The notes under the pieces: model-generated
Told to the model about the DNA's origin: nothing
The model's input: the letters and a program-made list of their open reading frames with translations, nothing else
The model's database searches: none
Translations under genes and position numbers: made by a program
Assembly (NCBI GenBank): GCA_012729505.1
Contig: JAAYDA010000045.1
Location: 1-47,491, forward strand
DNA from: Syntrophomonadaceae bacterium
Lineage (GTDB): Bacteria; Bacillota; Syntrophomonadia; Syntrophomonadales; DTU052
DNA length: 47,491 nt
Reading direction: 5' to 3'
Part shown: one piece after another, positions 16,279 to 25,412 of the stretch
How the letters are laid out: every line of letters starts with the position of its first letter
Numbering within the stretch: the first letter of the stretch is position 1

Positions 16279-18924
16279 GTGGATGACCTGAATAATCTAC
16301 CCAAGGTATACGATCCTATTACAGTTGAATCCAAGTGGTACGGATACTGGATGGAAAAGAACTTCTTTGCGCCTGATGAAGATCCCGAAAGAAAACCTTT
16401 TTCCATCGTTATGCCACCCCCTAATGTAACCGGATCTTTGCATCTTGGGCATGCCCTCGATAATACTTTGCAGGATATCTTAACCCGGTGGCGCCGCATG
16501 CAGGGGTATAGTGTTTTGTGGCTGCCGGGAACCGATCATGCAGGAATAGCCACCCAGGCAAGAGTTGAGGAAAGTCTGGCCGAGGAGGGATTATCTCGCC
16601 ACGATTTGGGACGGGAGGCTTTCCTGGAAAGAGTCTGGGAATGGAAACATACTTATGGCAGCACTATAACCAACCAGTTGAAAATGCTGGGGTCTTCCTG
16701 TGATTGGAGCCGGGAAAGATTCACTATGGATGAGGGGTGTTCCCGGGCGGTCAGAGAAGTGTTCGTTCAGCTCTTTGAAAAAGGCTTGATATATCAAGGT
16801 GACTATATAATCAACTGGTGCCCGCGCTGTCATACTACGATCAGTGATATTGAGGTAGAATACCAGGAGTCTGAAGGCAGCCTTTACTACATAAAATATC
16901 CCCTTGAGGATAATGAAGAGTGGCTGGTGGTTGCCACCACACGGCCGGAAACTATGCTGGGAGACACCGGTGCTGCTGTTCATCCTTCCGATGAGCGGTA
17001 TGGAGAGCTGATAGGCAAAAACTTGGTTCTGCCTCTTGTAGGCCGCAAAATTCCCATAGTTGGTGACACTTATGTGGACAAGGAGTTCGGCACCGGTGTG
17101 GTAAAGGTTACTCCTGCCCATGATCCCAACGATTTCGAAATGGGTTTAAGGCATAACTTGCCTCGAATTACTGTCATGAATTCCGATGGGACTATGAGTG
17201 AGGAGGCCGGGATATATCAAGGGATGGAGCGATATGAGTGCCGGCGCCGAATCGTAAACGATTTGAAAGAACAAGGTTTTTTACTTAAGATTGATTCCCA
17301 TTCCAATTCCATAGGGCATTGTTATCGGTGTGATACCATTATTGAACCGATGATTTCAAAACAGTGGTTTGTTAAAATGAAACCTTTGGCTGAGCCGGCT
17401 ATAAAAGCCGTGCTTGACGGCCATGTTTCTTTTGTACCCTCACGGTTTACGAAAATATATACCAACTGGCTGGAGAACATCAGGGATTGGTGTATCTCGC
17501 GCCAGCTGTGGTGGGGGCACCGAATTCCGGTTTGGTATTGTGATTGTGGGCAGGTCATCTGCAGCAGAGAAGACCCTTTAGAATGTCCTGCCTGTGGATC
17601 TTCGAATCTGATTCAGGACCCGGATGTGCTTGATACCTGGTTTAGCTCCGCTCTTTGGCCGTTTTCTACTTTGGGATGGCCGGATGACACCGGGGATCTG
17701 CGTAGGTTTTATCCTACTTCTGTTTTGGTTACGGGCCGGGATATCATTTTCTTTTGGGTGGCCCGCATGATTTTTTCAGGGCTGGAATTTATGAAAGAGC
17801 CTCCTTTTGCAGATGTTATGATTCATGGTCTCATTCTTGATGCAAAGGGGCGCAAGATGAGCAAGAGCCTGGGTAACGGCATAGACCCTATTGAAATAAT
17901 AGATAAATTTGGTGCGGATACCTTGAGGTTCTCCTTGGTTACTGGGAGCACTCCCGGTAATGATGTCCGCTTTCATATGGATAAAGTTGAGAATACCCGT
18001 AATTTTGCCAACAAGGTTTGGAATGCCAGTCGTTTTGTATTGATGAATCTGAGTGATTTTGAAAAGATTGAATTACAGGAAAATGATTTAGAATTGGCAG
18101 ATCGCTGGATTTTACACCGCCTGGCAGTTACAGTCCGCGGAGTAACCGGCTTGTTGGAGCAGTATGAAATAGGTGAGGCGGCCCGTACTCTCTATGATTT
18201 CATTTGGGATGATTTCTGTGATTGGTTTGTCGAGCTTACTAAACCCCGCCTCTATAAACCCCAGGTACCCGGTCAGCGCTTGGTGGCCCAAAACCTGCTG
18301 GTTATGGTTTTGAAAGATGTTCTTAGGCTGCTTCATCCATTTATGCCTTTTGTCACTGAGGAGATTTTTTCTCACTTGTCCGCAGCCACCGAAAGTATTA
18401 TGACAGAGCCTTGGCCTGAGGGTGATGCTTACGAATACCCGCGGGCAGAGGCTGATATGCAGTTGATGATTCAAGTGATCAGGGCCATCCGCAATATCAG
18501 GAATGAGTTCAATATACCTCCGGGCTCCAAGATCGATGTCCAGGTGCTTACAGATGTTCAGGAAAAATCGGCCGCTCTCAAGGCTAATCAGGATTATGCC
18601 AAGATAATGGCCAATTTGCATGAGTTATATGTTACTGATTCCAACGGGAATCGGCCCAGGCAAGCTCTTTCCGCTCATTGGGCGGATATGGAAATACTCG
18701 TCCCGGTTGACGGGATTATTGATGTGGAAAAAGAGATGGGCAGATTGATGAAGGAACTGAATAATGCTGATCAGGATCTGAGCCGCATTGAAGGTAAACT
18801 AAACAATCCCTCATTTGTAAACAAAGCTCCGGCAGAGATAGTGGAAAAAGAGAAGGCACGTGAACAGGAAACCAGGTTGAAGAGGGAGGGAATACTACAA
18901 CGTCTGAGTATGCTGAAAAAATAG
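16279..18924 (+). CDS. valS: Valyl-tRNA synthetase
   Basis: 881 aa, GTG start with AAGGAGGGT upstream. The class I synthetase charges tRNA-Val and edits misactivated threonine. HIGH motif HLGH (55-58) within PPPNVTGS, CP1 editing domain (about 190-330), KMSKS (526-530), an anticodon-binding helical domain and the C-terminal coiled coil (EKEMGRLMKELNNADQDL) occur in order. Cys pairs (CPRC, CYRC, and CDC/CPAC near 420-440) look like zinc-binding knuckles. The folC coding sequence begins inside its last codons. Confidence 0.97.
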   Translation: MDDLNNLPKVYDPITVESKWYGYWMEKNFFAPDEDPERKPFSIVMPPPNVTGSLHLGHALDNTLQDILTRWRRMQGYSVLWLPGTDHAGIATQARVEESLAEEGLSRHDLGREAFLERVWEWKHTYGSTITNQLKMLGSSCDWSRERFTMDEGCSRAVREVFVQLFEKGLIYQGDYIINWCPRCHTTISDIEVEYQESEGSLYYIKYPLEDNEEWLVVATTRPETMLGDTGAAVHPSDERYGELIGKNLVLPLVGRKIPIVGDTYVDKEFGTGVVKVTPAHDPNDFEMGLRHNLPRITVMNSDGTMSEEAGIYQGMERYECRRRIVNDLKEQGFLLKIDSHSNSIGHCYRCDTIIEPMISKQWFVKMKPLAEPAIKAVLDGHVSFVPSRFTKIYTNWLENIRDWCISRQLWWGHRIPVWYCDCGQVICSREDPLECPACGSSNLIQDPDVLDTWFSSALWPFSTLGWPDDTGDLRRFYPTSVLVTGRDIIFFWVARMIFSGLEFMKEPPFADVMIHGLILDAKGRKMSKSLGNGIDPIEIIDKFGADTLRFSLVTGSTPGNDVRFHMDKVENTRNFANKVWNASRFVLMNLSDFEKIELQENDLELADRWILHRLAVTVRGVTGLLEQYEIGEAARTLYDFIWDDFCDWFVELTKPRLYKPQVPGQRLVAQNLLVMVLKDVLRLLHPFMPFVTEEIFSHLSAATESIMTEPWPEGDAYEYPRAEADMQLMIQVIRAIRNIRNEFNIPPGSKIDVQVLTDVQEKSAALKANQDYAKIMANLHELYVTDSNGNRPRQALSAHWADMEILVPVDGIIDVEKEMGRLMKELNNADQDLSRIEGKLNNPSFVNKAPAEIVEKEKAREQETRLKREGILQRLSMLKK

Positions 18925-20228
18925 AGTCTTATTTTAAATCTTTAATTCGTTTCGGGATTAAACCGGGCCTGGACAGGATTCAGGCCCTTTTGGATATTCT
19001 GGGGAATCCCCATGAGAGACTAATCATGATCCATGTTGCCGGGACTAATGGCAAAGGATCTGTAACCGCAATGGTTAGTCAAATTCTGATGGCGGCTGGT
19101 TTTCGGGTAGGCGCTTTCACTTCTCCTCACCTGCATTGTTACTCCGAACGATTTCAAATCGATCGGCAAATGATTAGTGAAGTGGAATTATGGGAACTGA
19201 TTGGCAGAGTTGCTCCGGAGGCAGCTAAATCTTCGGAATTAGGGTATGGGAATCTTACTGAATTCGAAATTCTTACTGCCCTGGCTTTTATCTATTTTGA
19301 ATCCCAGAATGTAGATATAGCTGTTATCGAGGCTGGTATGGGAGGGATATTCGACTCGACTAATATAATCACTCCTTTAATTAGTGTGATTACCAATGTG
19401 GGTTTGGATCATGTTGAATACCTGGGAAAAGATCGGATCAGTATTGCCCGGAACAAGGCGGGCATTGCCAAGCCCGGAATTCCTCTGGTGAGCGGTGAGC
19501 GGGACCCAATGGTGGCGGAGGTTTTGCAGGAACAGGCGCGTAAAACCGGCGCTTCATTTTACAAAGCCTGGGAGATGGTTAAAATTGAGCGGGAGCAGAG
19601 TCTGGGTACAGAAGGATTCCGGGTTGATTTCGCAACCCCTGGTCTGACTGGCCGGGGGATAAATCTTGCAATGCCGGGAAGGTTTCAGTTAGAGAATCTT
19701 ATATCTGTCCTGGCTGTTATTGAGTTGCTCTGTCAGGCAGGGTATGCGATCAGTATGCAAAATGTGGCTTCCGGCCTGGCAGAAGCTGCATTGCCGGGAC
19801 GGTTGGAGTTAGTTGGCCGGAATCCGGATGTTATTTTAGATGCCGCCCACAACCCGGAGGGTGCCAGGAGTGTGGCCGGAGCCTTGGAAGAGATCTATCC
19901 GGGGAAGAATCGAGTGCTGATAGTAGGGATTTTGGATGACAAGGATGTTCCGGCAATCCTGGAGAGCCTGCGATGTCAGACCCGGGTTTGCATCGTGACT
20001 CGACCCGATGGGCCGCGAGGAAGTAATTGGCAGCAATGCCGACAAGAAGCGGAACGGATTTTTCCTCTGGTCATTGGAGTTGAATCTATAGAGGATGCGG
20101 TAAAAAAGGGCTTTGAAGTTGCCAAGCCGGGGGAATATCTGCTGATTACCGGTTCTTTTATGACTCTTGACAGAGCCCGGAGAATGTTAATGGGAACCTG
20201 GCATGGGGCGGTGAATCTTAACAGATAA
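18900..20228 (+). CDS. folC: Folylpolyglutamate synthase / dihydrofolate synthase
   Basis: The Mur-ligase-fold enzyme adds glutamate to dihydropteroate and folates. Motifs: P-loop AGTNGKGS, FTSPHL, GGIFDSTN and LDAAHNPEG. The start is unusual. The conserved N-terminus (YAEKIESYFKSLIRFGIKPGLDRI) is open in this frame from 18864 but contains no ATG, GTG or TTG; the first, TTG at 18990, would delete about 30 conserved residues. GGGAGGG (18884-18890) sits nine bases before ACG at 18900, which would give 442 aa (initiator-SEYAEK). A short valS-coupled start is equally possible. Overlap with valS implies coupling. Function is confident; the start is not. Confidence 0.85.
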   Translation, partial: TSEYAEKIESYFKSLIRFGIKPGLDRIQALLDILGNPHERLIMIHVAGTNGKGSVTAMVSQILMAAGFRVGAFTSPHLHCYSERFQIDRQMISEVELWELIGRVAPEAAKSSELGYGNLTEFEILTALAFIYFESQNVDIAVIEAGMGGIFDSTNIITPLISVITNVGLDHVEYLGKDRISIARNKAGIAKPGIPLVSGERDPMVAEVLQEQARKTGASFYKAWEMVKIEREQSLGTEGFRVDFATPGLTGRGINLAMPGRFQLENLISVLAVIELLCQAGYAISMQNVASGLAEAALPGRLELVGRNPDVILDAAHNPEGARSVAGALEEIYPGKNRVLIVGILDDKDVPAILESLRCQTRVCIVTRPDGPRGSNWQQCRQEAERIFPLVIGVESIEDAVKKGFEVAKPGEYLLITGSFMTLDRARRMLMGTWHGAVNLNR

Positions 20229-20304
20229 TATACTTGGCTTGAACGGCACGAAATGCTTTTGATGATTTAAGGGAGTCTAAATACAGCTTTATCCGATGAC
20301 TAAT

Positions 20305-20414
20305 CTGCCCTAAGACCCCCGCCTCTATAGGCGGCGGGTGCCTAAGGGCAGTTAAGTCCCTGGATCCGTGCGACTAAGATTCAGATGGAGTCAAAACTCC
20401 ACCTGAATCAAGTC
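20305..20414 (+). ncRNA. Structured intergenic element, possible HEARO/omega-RNA-like orphan
   Basis: Two structured parts occupy the folC-rex gap. First, CTGCCCT (20305-20311) pairs with AGGGCAG (20345-20351) and encloses ACCC..CGCC tctata GGCG..GGGT. Second, a long hairpin spans 20372-20414: GACT, GATTCAG and TGGAGT pair with ACTCCA, CTGAATC and AGTC around a CAAA loop. Together with the linker TAAGTCCCTGGATCCG this recalls, from memory, transposon-derived HEARO-type (IscB/IsrB-linked) RNAs found as orphans in Clostridia. No nuclease or transposase gene is adjacent. It ends before the rex -10 box, so it is not obviously a rex riboswitch. The structure is seen; the family is a guess. Confidence 0.45.
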
Positions 20415-20455
20415 TTACTTTATTTTCGATTTATTAGCTGCTTCAAGTATGGAGA

Positions 20456-20461
20456 TATAAT
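20456..20461 (+). promoter_or_regulatory. -10 box of a likely rex promoter
   Basis: A consensus TATAAT lies 80 bp before the rex start; the -35 region is AT-rich without a clear TTGACA. Downstream, ATTTCACAA near 20484 resembles half of a Rex operator, but the second half is missing. Confidence 0.4.
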
Positions 20462-20540
20462 GTTTTTTGTATATTAAGAAGGATTTCACAAACAAATAAG
20501 AGAAAATATTTCAAGGCGTCTTTTTAAGGAGGAGAATGTA

Positions 20541-21179
20541 TTGAAGGCTCTTAAGATCCCGGAAGCGACCGTAGTTCGCCTATCCTTATATTCAAGACAC
20601 CTGCGGCAATTAATAAATGATGGCACTCTTACAGTCTCTTCCGGAGAAATTGCGGCAGGTGTTGGAGTAAGTTCAGCACAGGTCAGAAAGGATTTAGCTT
20701 ATTTTGGAGAGTTTGGCACCCGGGGCGTAGGTTATAATGTTCAGGAATTGCATGGGCATATTGTGAGAATTTTGGGGTTGAACAGAGAGTGGAATGTGGT
20801 AATTGTGGGTGTCGGAAAACTCGGTTCTGCTCTTGCAGTGTACAAGGGATTTGCATCTCGCGGCTTCAACATAGTTGGATTAATGGATGTTAGTGAGCAA
20901 AGAATAGGGTTATCTTTGGGAAAACTCGTAATCGAACCTTTAACGATTTTGGAACAGCGTATTCGGGAAAAAAGCGTTAAGATTGGAATAATAACCGTTC
21001 CCGGGTCGGCCGCCCAGGAAGTAGCTGACATGATGACTGCGGCAGGAGTCAGCTCGATCTTAAATTTCTCACCCCGGGTTCTGAAAGTGCCGAAACGGGT
21101 AATACTTAGAAACGTTGATCTCTCTGTGAATATGGAGGTTCTAAGTTTTTATTTATCGCGTTTTGAATCCCGGCAGTAA
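20541..21179 (+). CDS. rex: Redox-sensing transcriptional repressor Rex
   Basis: 212 aa, TTG start behind AAGGAGGAG. Rex is a dimeric repressor that leaves DNA when NADH rises, controlling fermentative and energy genes. The N-terminal winged helix (IPEATVVRLSLYSRHLRQL, SSAQVRKDLAYFGEFGTRGVGY) is strongly conserved. The Rossmann domain follows with GVGKLGSAL and its dinucleotide fold, and the C-terminal swapped helix reads VNMEVLSFYLSR. Complete and of normal length. Autoregulation is possible but no full operator is visible upstream. Confidence 0.96.
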   Translation: MKALKIPEATVVRLSLYSRHLRQLINDGTLTVSSGEIAAGVGVSSAQVRKDLAYFGEFGTRGVGYNVQELHGHIVRILGLNREWNVVIVGVGKLGSALAVYKGFASRGFNIVGLMDVSEQRIGLSLGKLVIEPLTILEQRIREKSVKIGIITVPGSAAQEVADMMTAAGVSSILNFSPRVLKVPKRVILRNVDLSVNMEVLSFYLSRFESRQ

Positions 21180-21197
21180 CCAGTGTATAAAATTGTC

Positions 21198-21234
21198 AGG
21201 CACCCTTGGATAAGGCTGGGGGTGCCTTCTTGTA
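21198..21234 (+). terminator. Terminator-like hairpin after rex
   Basis: AGGCACCC (21198-21205) pairs with GGGTGCCT (21220-21227), followed by TCTTGTATTT. Confidence 0.55.
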
Positions 21235-21288
21235 TTTGGTGAGGGCTAATGCTAAACTTAAAAAAATATTTCAAGCGAGGGTTTGGTT

Positions 21289-21561
21289 TTGGCTTATCGA
21301 AGCAGTTCGCGCACCTATCCGGGATGGCCGATTTTGGTTGTTGTCTTGTTGGTAGGTGCTTTGTTGGGCAGTTGGCTGGGTGAACTATTAATTGGCCTCA
21401 TACCTGCATTGGCAGATGTGGGTCAAGTATACGTCATTGGCATTCCTCATTTTACTATGGATTTGCAGGTATTAAGCTTCTCTTTTGGTCTAACTATAAG
21501 AGTAGGCCTATTTACCCTGTTGGGTATTGTTGGGGCCTACTTCGCTTATCGTAAAATGTAA
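21289..21561 (+). CDS. DUF4321 small membrane protein
   Basis: TTG at 21289 is preferred over 21283 because GAGGG (21277-21281) is then spaced seven bases away, giving 90 aa starting MAYRSSSRTYPGW. Two hydrophobic helices (about 14-36 and 66-86) flank a short loop with GIPHFTMDLQVLSFSFGL. This matches the uncharacterised DUF4321 family common in Clostridia just before maf. Function unknown. It ends eleven bases before maf and is very likely cotranscribed with the shape genes. Confidence 0.8.
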   Translation: MAYRSSSRTYPGWPILVVVLLVGALLGSWLGELLIGLIPALADVGQVYVIGIPHFTMDLQVLSFSFGLTIRVGLFTLLGIVGAYFAYRKM

Positions 21562-21571
21562 GGAGACACTA

Positions 21572-22147
21572 GTGGATAGATTCATCCTGGCTTCGGCTTC
21601 GCCCCGACGTCGCCTTCTTATGGAAAATTTGGGCTTAGTATTTCAGGTTATCCCTCCCGCAATTGAAGAAAATTGGGACTTCAATGATTTGCCTCCTGAC
21701 CTGGTAATGAGATTGGCCAGAGATAAGGCCAGGAGCGTAAGCCTGGAGCATGAAAAGGCTACTATCCTTGCGGCTGATACCATTGTGGTAAAGGATGGGC
21801 ATATTCTGGGAAAACCCCACAATTTCCACGAGGCATGTAACATGCTGAGTCAGTTGAGTGGCAGCGAGCATGTGGTGATAACCGGAATATGTTTGCTCAA
21901 TCGGGCAAGTGACCTGGAACTTGTGGAATATGAGACTACTAAAGTTTTTTTTAGAGAGCTGTCGTCCCAGGAGATTGTTCGGTATGTCAGCAGTGGCGAG
22001 CCATTCGATAAAGCTGGGGGATATGGAATTCAAGGACGGGGAGCCCTGCTGGTATCGGGCATCGAAGGATGTTATTATAATGTGGTGGGATTACCCTTGG
22101 CCAAGCTGCAGACTATGTTGAAATCCGTGGGGATAAGCCTGCTTTAG
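21572..22147 (+). CDS. maf: Maf-family nucleoside triphosphate pyrophosphatase
   Basis: GTG at 21572, five bases after AAGGAG, gives 191 aa starting MDRFILASASPRR. Maf proteins hydrolyse non-canonical or modified dNTP/NTPs (dTTP/UTP class) and affect septation in Bacillus. ASASPRR substrate loop, ILAADTIV with the metal-binding Asp, the KPHNFHEACNMLSQLSG helix and the YGIQGRG segment are all present. The maf-radC-mreBCD-min order is conserved in Firmicutes. Confidence 0.93.
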   Translation: MDRFILASASPRRRLLMENLGLVFQVIPPAIEENWDFNDLPPDLVMRLARDKARSVSLEHEKATILAADTIVVKDGHILGKPHNFHEACNMLSQLSGSEHVVITGICLLNRASDLELVEYETTKVFFRELSSQEIVRYVSSGEPFDKAGGYGIQGRGALLVSGIEGCYYNVVGLPLAKLQTMLKSVGISLL

Positions 22148-22156
22148 GGGTGCGAT

Positions 22157-22846
22157 ATGAACACCGTTTATCACGTAACCATTAAAGAGCTGCCGGAAGA
22201 TATGCGACCCAGGGAGAGAATGCTGGCTAAAGGGGAAGAATATCTGTCAGATGAAGAACTTGTGGCAGTTCTTTTAGGCACCGGCACCAATGAATTGTCT
22301 GCCATTGAATTGGCTCAACAGCTTTTGAGAAAATATGATGGCTTGCGTTTTTTTAAGAATCTTACTCTGGCAGAGCTGATGGAGATTAAGGGGATTGGAC
22401 TTGCCAAAGCAACCTCCATCAGAGCAGTAGCTGAATTAGGACGCAGATTGGCTCTTACATCCAACAAACTGCCACAAATCAAATCACCTGATGATGTCAA
22501 GAACTATGTCATGGAGGATATGAGATACTACGACCGGGAGCATTTCAAGTGTTTGTATTTGAACCGTAAGAATCAGGTTTTGGCATTAGAGACTATTTCA
22601 GTTGGCGGTCTGGCCAGTTCTCTGGTTCATCCTCGCGAGGTGTTTAAGTCGGCACTCAAACGAAGTGCAGCGGCGGTAATTTTAATCCATAATCACCCCA
22701 GTGGTGATCCTGCTCCCAGCAGTGAAGACATAAATATTACCAAGAGACTGGTGGAATCCGGTAAATTGCTAGGAATAGAAGTTCTTGATCACATAATTAT
22801 TGGCGATGGCAGGTATAGCAGCCTCAAATCAACAAACGCGATTTAG
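22157..22846 (+). CDS. radC: RadC family JAB-domain protein
   Basis: 229 aa, ATG ten bases after the maf stop, AGGGGTG as ribosome-binding site. The N-terminal helix-hairpin-helix region contains LLGTGTNELSAIELAQQLL and IKGIGLAKATSI. The C-terminal JAB/MPN-like metalloprotease fold has the HNHPSGDPAPSSED motif (His, His, Asp). Named after a DNA-repair phenotype, but the biochemical role remains unsettled. It belongs to the maf-radC-mre transcript. Confidence 0.93.
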   Translation: MNTVYHVTIKELPEDMRPRERMLAKGEEYLSDEELVAVLLGTGTNELSAIELAQQLLRKYDGLRFFKNLTLAELMEIKGIGLAKATSIRAVAELGRRLALTSNKLPQIKSPDDVKNYVMEDMRYYDREHFKCLYLNRKNQVLALETISVGGLASSLVHPREVFKSALKRSAAAVILIHNHPSGDPAPSSEDINITKRLVESGKLLGIEVLDHIIIGDGRYSSLKSTNAI

Positions 22847-22863
22847 CTGAAGGGAGATAAAAT

Positions 22864-23886
22864 ATGTTCTTTGTGCGGGACATGGGCATAGATTTAGGGA
22901 CCGCCAATTCATTAGTTTATCTGAAAAATAAAGGGATTGTTCTCCAGGAACCGTCGGTAGTTGCCATAGTTAGTGATACCAACAAAGTAATTTCTGTTGG
23001 TGAAGAAGCTAAGCGCATGATAGGCAGAACACCGGGAAACATTGTGGCCATACGACCTATGCGGGGCGGAGTGATAGCTGATTTTGACATTACTCAAGCA
23101 ATGATGCAGTACTTCATCGAAAAGGCTCTGGGTAAGCGCAGTCCCTTTTTGAGACCCAGGGTGGTTATCAGCGTCCCCACGGGAGTAACCGCCGTTGAAG
23201 AAAGAGCGGTGCGAGAGGCAGCCTTGCAGGCGGGTGCAAAGGAAGCATTTCTCATTGAAGAACCTATGGCGGCAGCTGTCGGAGCGGGGTTGCCGGTGCA
23301 CGAGCCAACCGGTAATCTCATCGTAGATATTGGAGGGGGCACTACTGAAGTTGCAGTCATATCACTGGGGGGGATTGTAACTGCCAAATCAGTTCGGGTA
23401 GCCGGTGACGAAATGGATGAAGCCATAATGCAGCAATTGAAAAAAGGTCACAATTTGTTAATTGGTGAAAGAACGGCTGAAGAGATTAAAATAAATATTG
23501 GGTCGGCTATGTGGGATGAACCACCGGTTAAGTACGAGGTGCGGGGCAGAGATTTAATATCCGGACTCCCCCAGACGGTGGCAGTATCTTCGGAAGAAAT
23601 AAATCGAGCTTTATCCGAACCGGTATCAGCCATTGTGGAAGCTATCAAAGTATGTTTGGAGCGTACCCCTCCCGAATTGGCTTCCGATATTATGGACAAA
23701 GGTATAATAATGGCCGGAGGAGGTTCCCTCTTACGGGGTTTGGACCAATTAATTGCTTTAGAGACTAACATGCCGGTTTACGTCTGCGAAGAACCTCTTT
23801 TTGCGGTGGCTAAGGGTACTGGTAAAGTCCTTGAGAACATCGAGATTCTCAGGAGAGTGCTGAGAACTACTCAACGCAATTATTAG
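22864..23886 (+). CDS. mreB: Rod shape-determining protein MreB
   Basis: 340 aa, ATG with AGGGAGAT upstream. MreB is the actin homologue that polymerises under the membrane and directs lateral wall synthesis. Phosphate-1 motif [11 protein letters not shown], phosphate-2 [13 protein letters not shown], the connecting VISVPTG segment and the adenosine motif [13 protein letters not shown] are present. The N-terminus (MFFVRDMG) starts with hydrophobic residues suitable for membrane contact. Typical length. The 127-bp gap to mreC holds no clear gene. Confidence 0.97.
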   Translation: MFFVRDMGIDLGTANSLVYLKNKGIVLQEPSVVAIVSDTNKVISVGEEAKRMIGRTPGNIVAIRPMRGGVIADFDITQAMMQYFIEKALGKRSPFLRPRVVISVPTGVTAVEERAVREAALQAGAKEAFLIEEPMAAAVGAGLPVHEPTGNLIVDIGGGTTEVAVISLGGIVTAKSVRVAGDEMDEAIMQQLKKGHNLLIGERTAEEIKINIGSAMWDEPPVKYEVRGRDLISGLPQTVAVSSEEINRALSEPVSAIVEAIKVCLERTPPELASDIMDKGIIMAGGGSLLRGLDQLIALETNMPVYVCEEPLFAVAKGTGKVLENIEILRRVLRTTQRNY

Positions 23887-24013
23887 GGCTTGATATCTTT
23901 CAGTATGTTTGCGGACCAGGAGATAAGCTGATTGATTTTGTCATGCTTAGATAAATATCGGCCGATTATGCCCTCTGAGTGAAGGGAAGGTCAGTTGTAC
24001 AGGAGTTGGCGGC

Positions 24014-24892
24014 GTGTTTGACTTTTTAAAGGGCAAATATTTCTGGATTATTCTGGTGATGATTATTGTTTCTGTAATGATTATCCCCATGACATCTACG
24101 GATAGACAGGATAATACTGCTTTTGAAAAGATGGTACAAGGCTTGTATGCCCCGCTGCAACGCGGGGTAAATTTTTTGGCTGAGTATCTGGATGATTTGG
24201 GAAGTTATTTTGTTAATAAACAAGATCTGGTGGCAATTATACAGAACATTGAAAAAGAACGCCAACTGTATCTCTTGGAAAACCAAGCTTTGAAGGAATA
24301 TCAGTATGAAGCGCAGAGACTTAAAGAGTTGCTGGATTTTAAAGACCAGAACCTGGCCAACATGGATCTGATTCCTGCTCAGGTTATCGCCAGAAGCCCC
24401 AATAACTGGTACAGTACGATAAATATTAATCGGGGATATTCCCATGGTGTAGCCAAGGATATGGCAGTAATAACTCCACTGGGTTTGGTGGGGAGAGTTT
24501 CTTTTGTTGGAAAGGACAGCGCTCAGGTCATGCTGATAACTGACCGGGAAGGTGCGGTTGGTGCACTGATTCAGGAGACAAGGGTTCCGGGGATTGTGGT
24601 TGGAGATGCTAAGAGCAAACAGCTGTATATGAACCATCTTCAATTCTATTCAGAGATCAAGTCTGGTGATCAGGTAGTCACTTCCCGTTTTAGCGAGTAC
24701 TTCCCACAGGGGATCATCATTGGGAAAATTGGGGAGGTGACATCAGATCCTGAGATCCTTTCCAAGACTGCAACGGTCATTCCTGCCGTAGACCTTGATC
24801 AATTTGAGGAGGTTCTGGTGATCAGAGGCTATACTAATCCTGCCCCTCAGTGGAATTTGGAACAGCCAATTGATGAAGAGCCTCAACCCTAA
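24014..24892 (+). CDS. mreC: Rod shape-determining protein MreC
   Basis: 292 aa, GTG start eight bases after CAGGAG. MreC is a bitopic protein outside the membrane linking MreB to PBP2 and RodA. One membrane helix (about 11-27), a helical dimerisation region (about 55-110, ending LKELLDFKDQNL) and the two beta domains with the family signature RSPNNWYSTININRG and GLVGRV are visible. A Pro/Glu-rich tail ends the protein. Cotranscribed with mreD, which starts 25 bp later. Confidence 0.94.
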   Translation: MFDFLKGKYFWIILVMIIVSVMIIPMTSTDRQDNTAFEKMVQGLYAPLQRGVNFLAEYLDDLGSYFVNKQDLVAIIQNIEKERQLYLLENQALKEYQYEAQRLKELLDFKDQNLANMDLIPAQVIARSPNNWYSTININRGYSHGVAKDMAVITPLGLVGRVSFVGKDSAQVMLITDREGAVGALIQETRVPGIVVGDAKSKQLYMNHLQFYSEIKSGDQVVTSRFSEYFPQGIIIGKIGEVTSDPEILSKTATVIPAVDLDQFEEVLVIRGYTNPAPQWNLEQPIDEEPQP

Positions 24893-24917
24893 TCATGCCT
24901 GAGCAGTAGGTGATAAA

Positions 24918-25406
24918 ATGCGGTACCTATTACTGGTGCTACTTCCTTTTGTGTCAATTTTATTAGAGAGCATATTTTTTAGTCGGCTGACCCTATGGGG
25001 AGCCGTGCCTGATCTTTTGTTGATAATAATTACCTTTTACGCCCTGCTTCGTGGTTCACGGCCCGGATTCGTGTATGGCTTTCTGTGTGGTTTGCTGGAG
25101 GATTTATACTTGGGAAGATTTATTGGGACAAATGCTTTATCTAAGGGCGTGGTTGCTTTTATTATTGGGAAACTGGAGGTCAATGTCTTTAAAGATAATA
25201 TCATGGTTGGATTTATTGGAGTTATCTCGGCTACGGTAGTTAATTTTATAATAATGACACTATTGTTTTTGGTCACCGTACCGGATATGGTAATTAATCA
25301 TAATGTCCTGATTAATATGGGTGGTCAAATCATATATAATGGTTTATTATCGCTGCCTTTATACATCTGGTATTATAAGGTCGCGAGAAAATACATAGTT
25401 AAGTGA
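24918..25406 (+). CDS. mreD: Rod shape-determining protein MreD
   Basis: 162 aa, ATG with GTAGGTGA upstream. A small polytopic membrane protein with about five helices; the RPGFVYGFLCGLLEDLYLGRFIGTNA segment contains the conserved G-GL--D motif of MreD. It associates with MreC in the elongasome. Typical size. Confidence 0.9.
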   Translation: MRYLLLVLLPFVSILLESIFFSRLTLWGAVPDLLLIIITFYALLRGSRPGFVYGFLCGLLEDLYLGRFIGTNALSKGVVAFIIGKLEVNVFKDNIMVGFIGVISATVVNFIIMTLLFLVTVPDMVINHNVLINMGGQIIYNGLLSLPLYIWYYKVARKYIVK

Positions 25407-25412
25407 ACTAGT

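Noticed and set aside
20480-20500. Rex operator before rex
   Set aside because: Only one half-site resembling TTCACAA is seen; the partner half at the required spacing is missing.
23930-23980. Short TTG-initiated frame between mreB and mreC
   Set aside because: Sixteen codons, weak initiation signal, no reason beyond chance.
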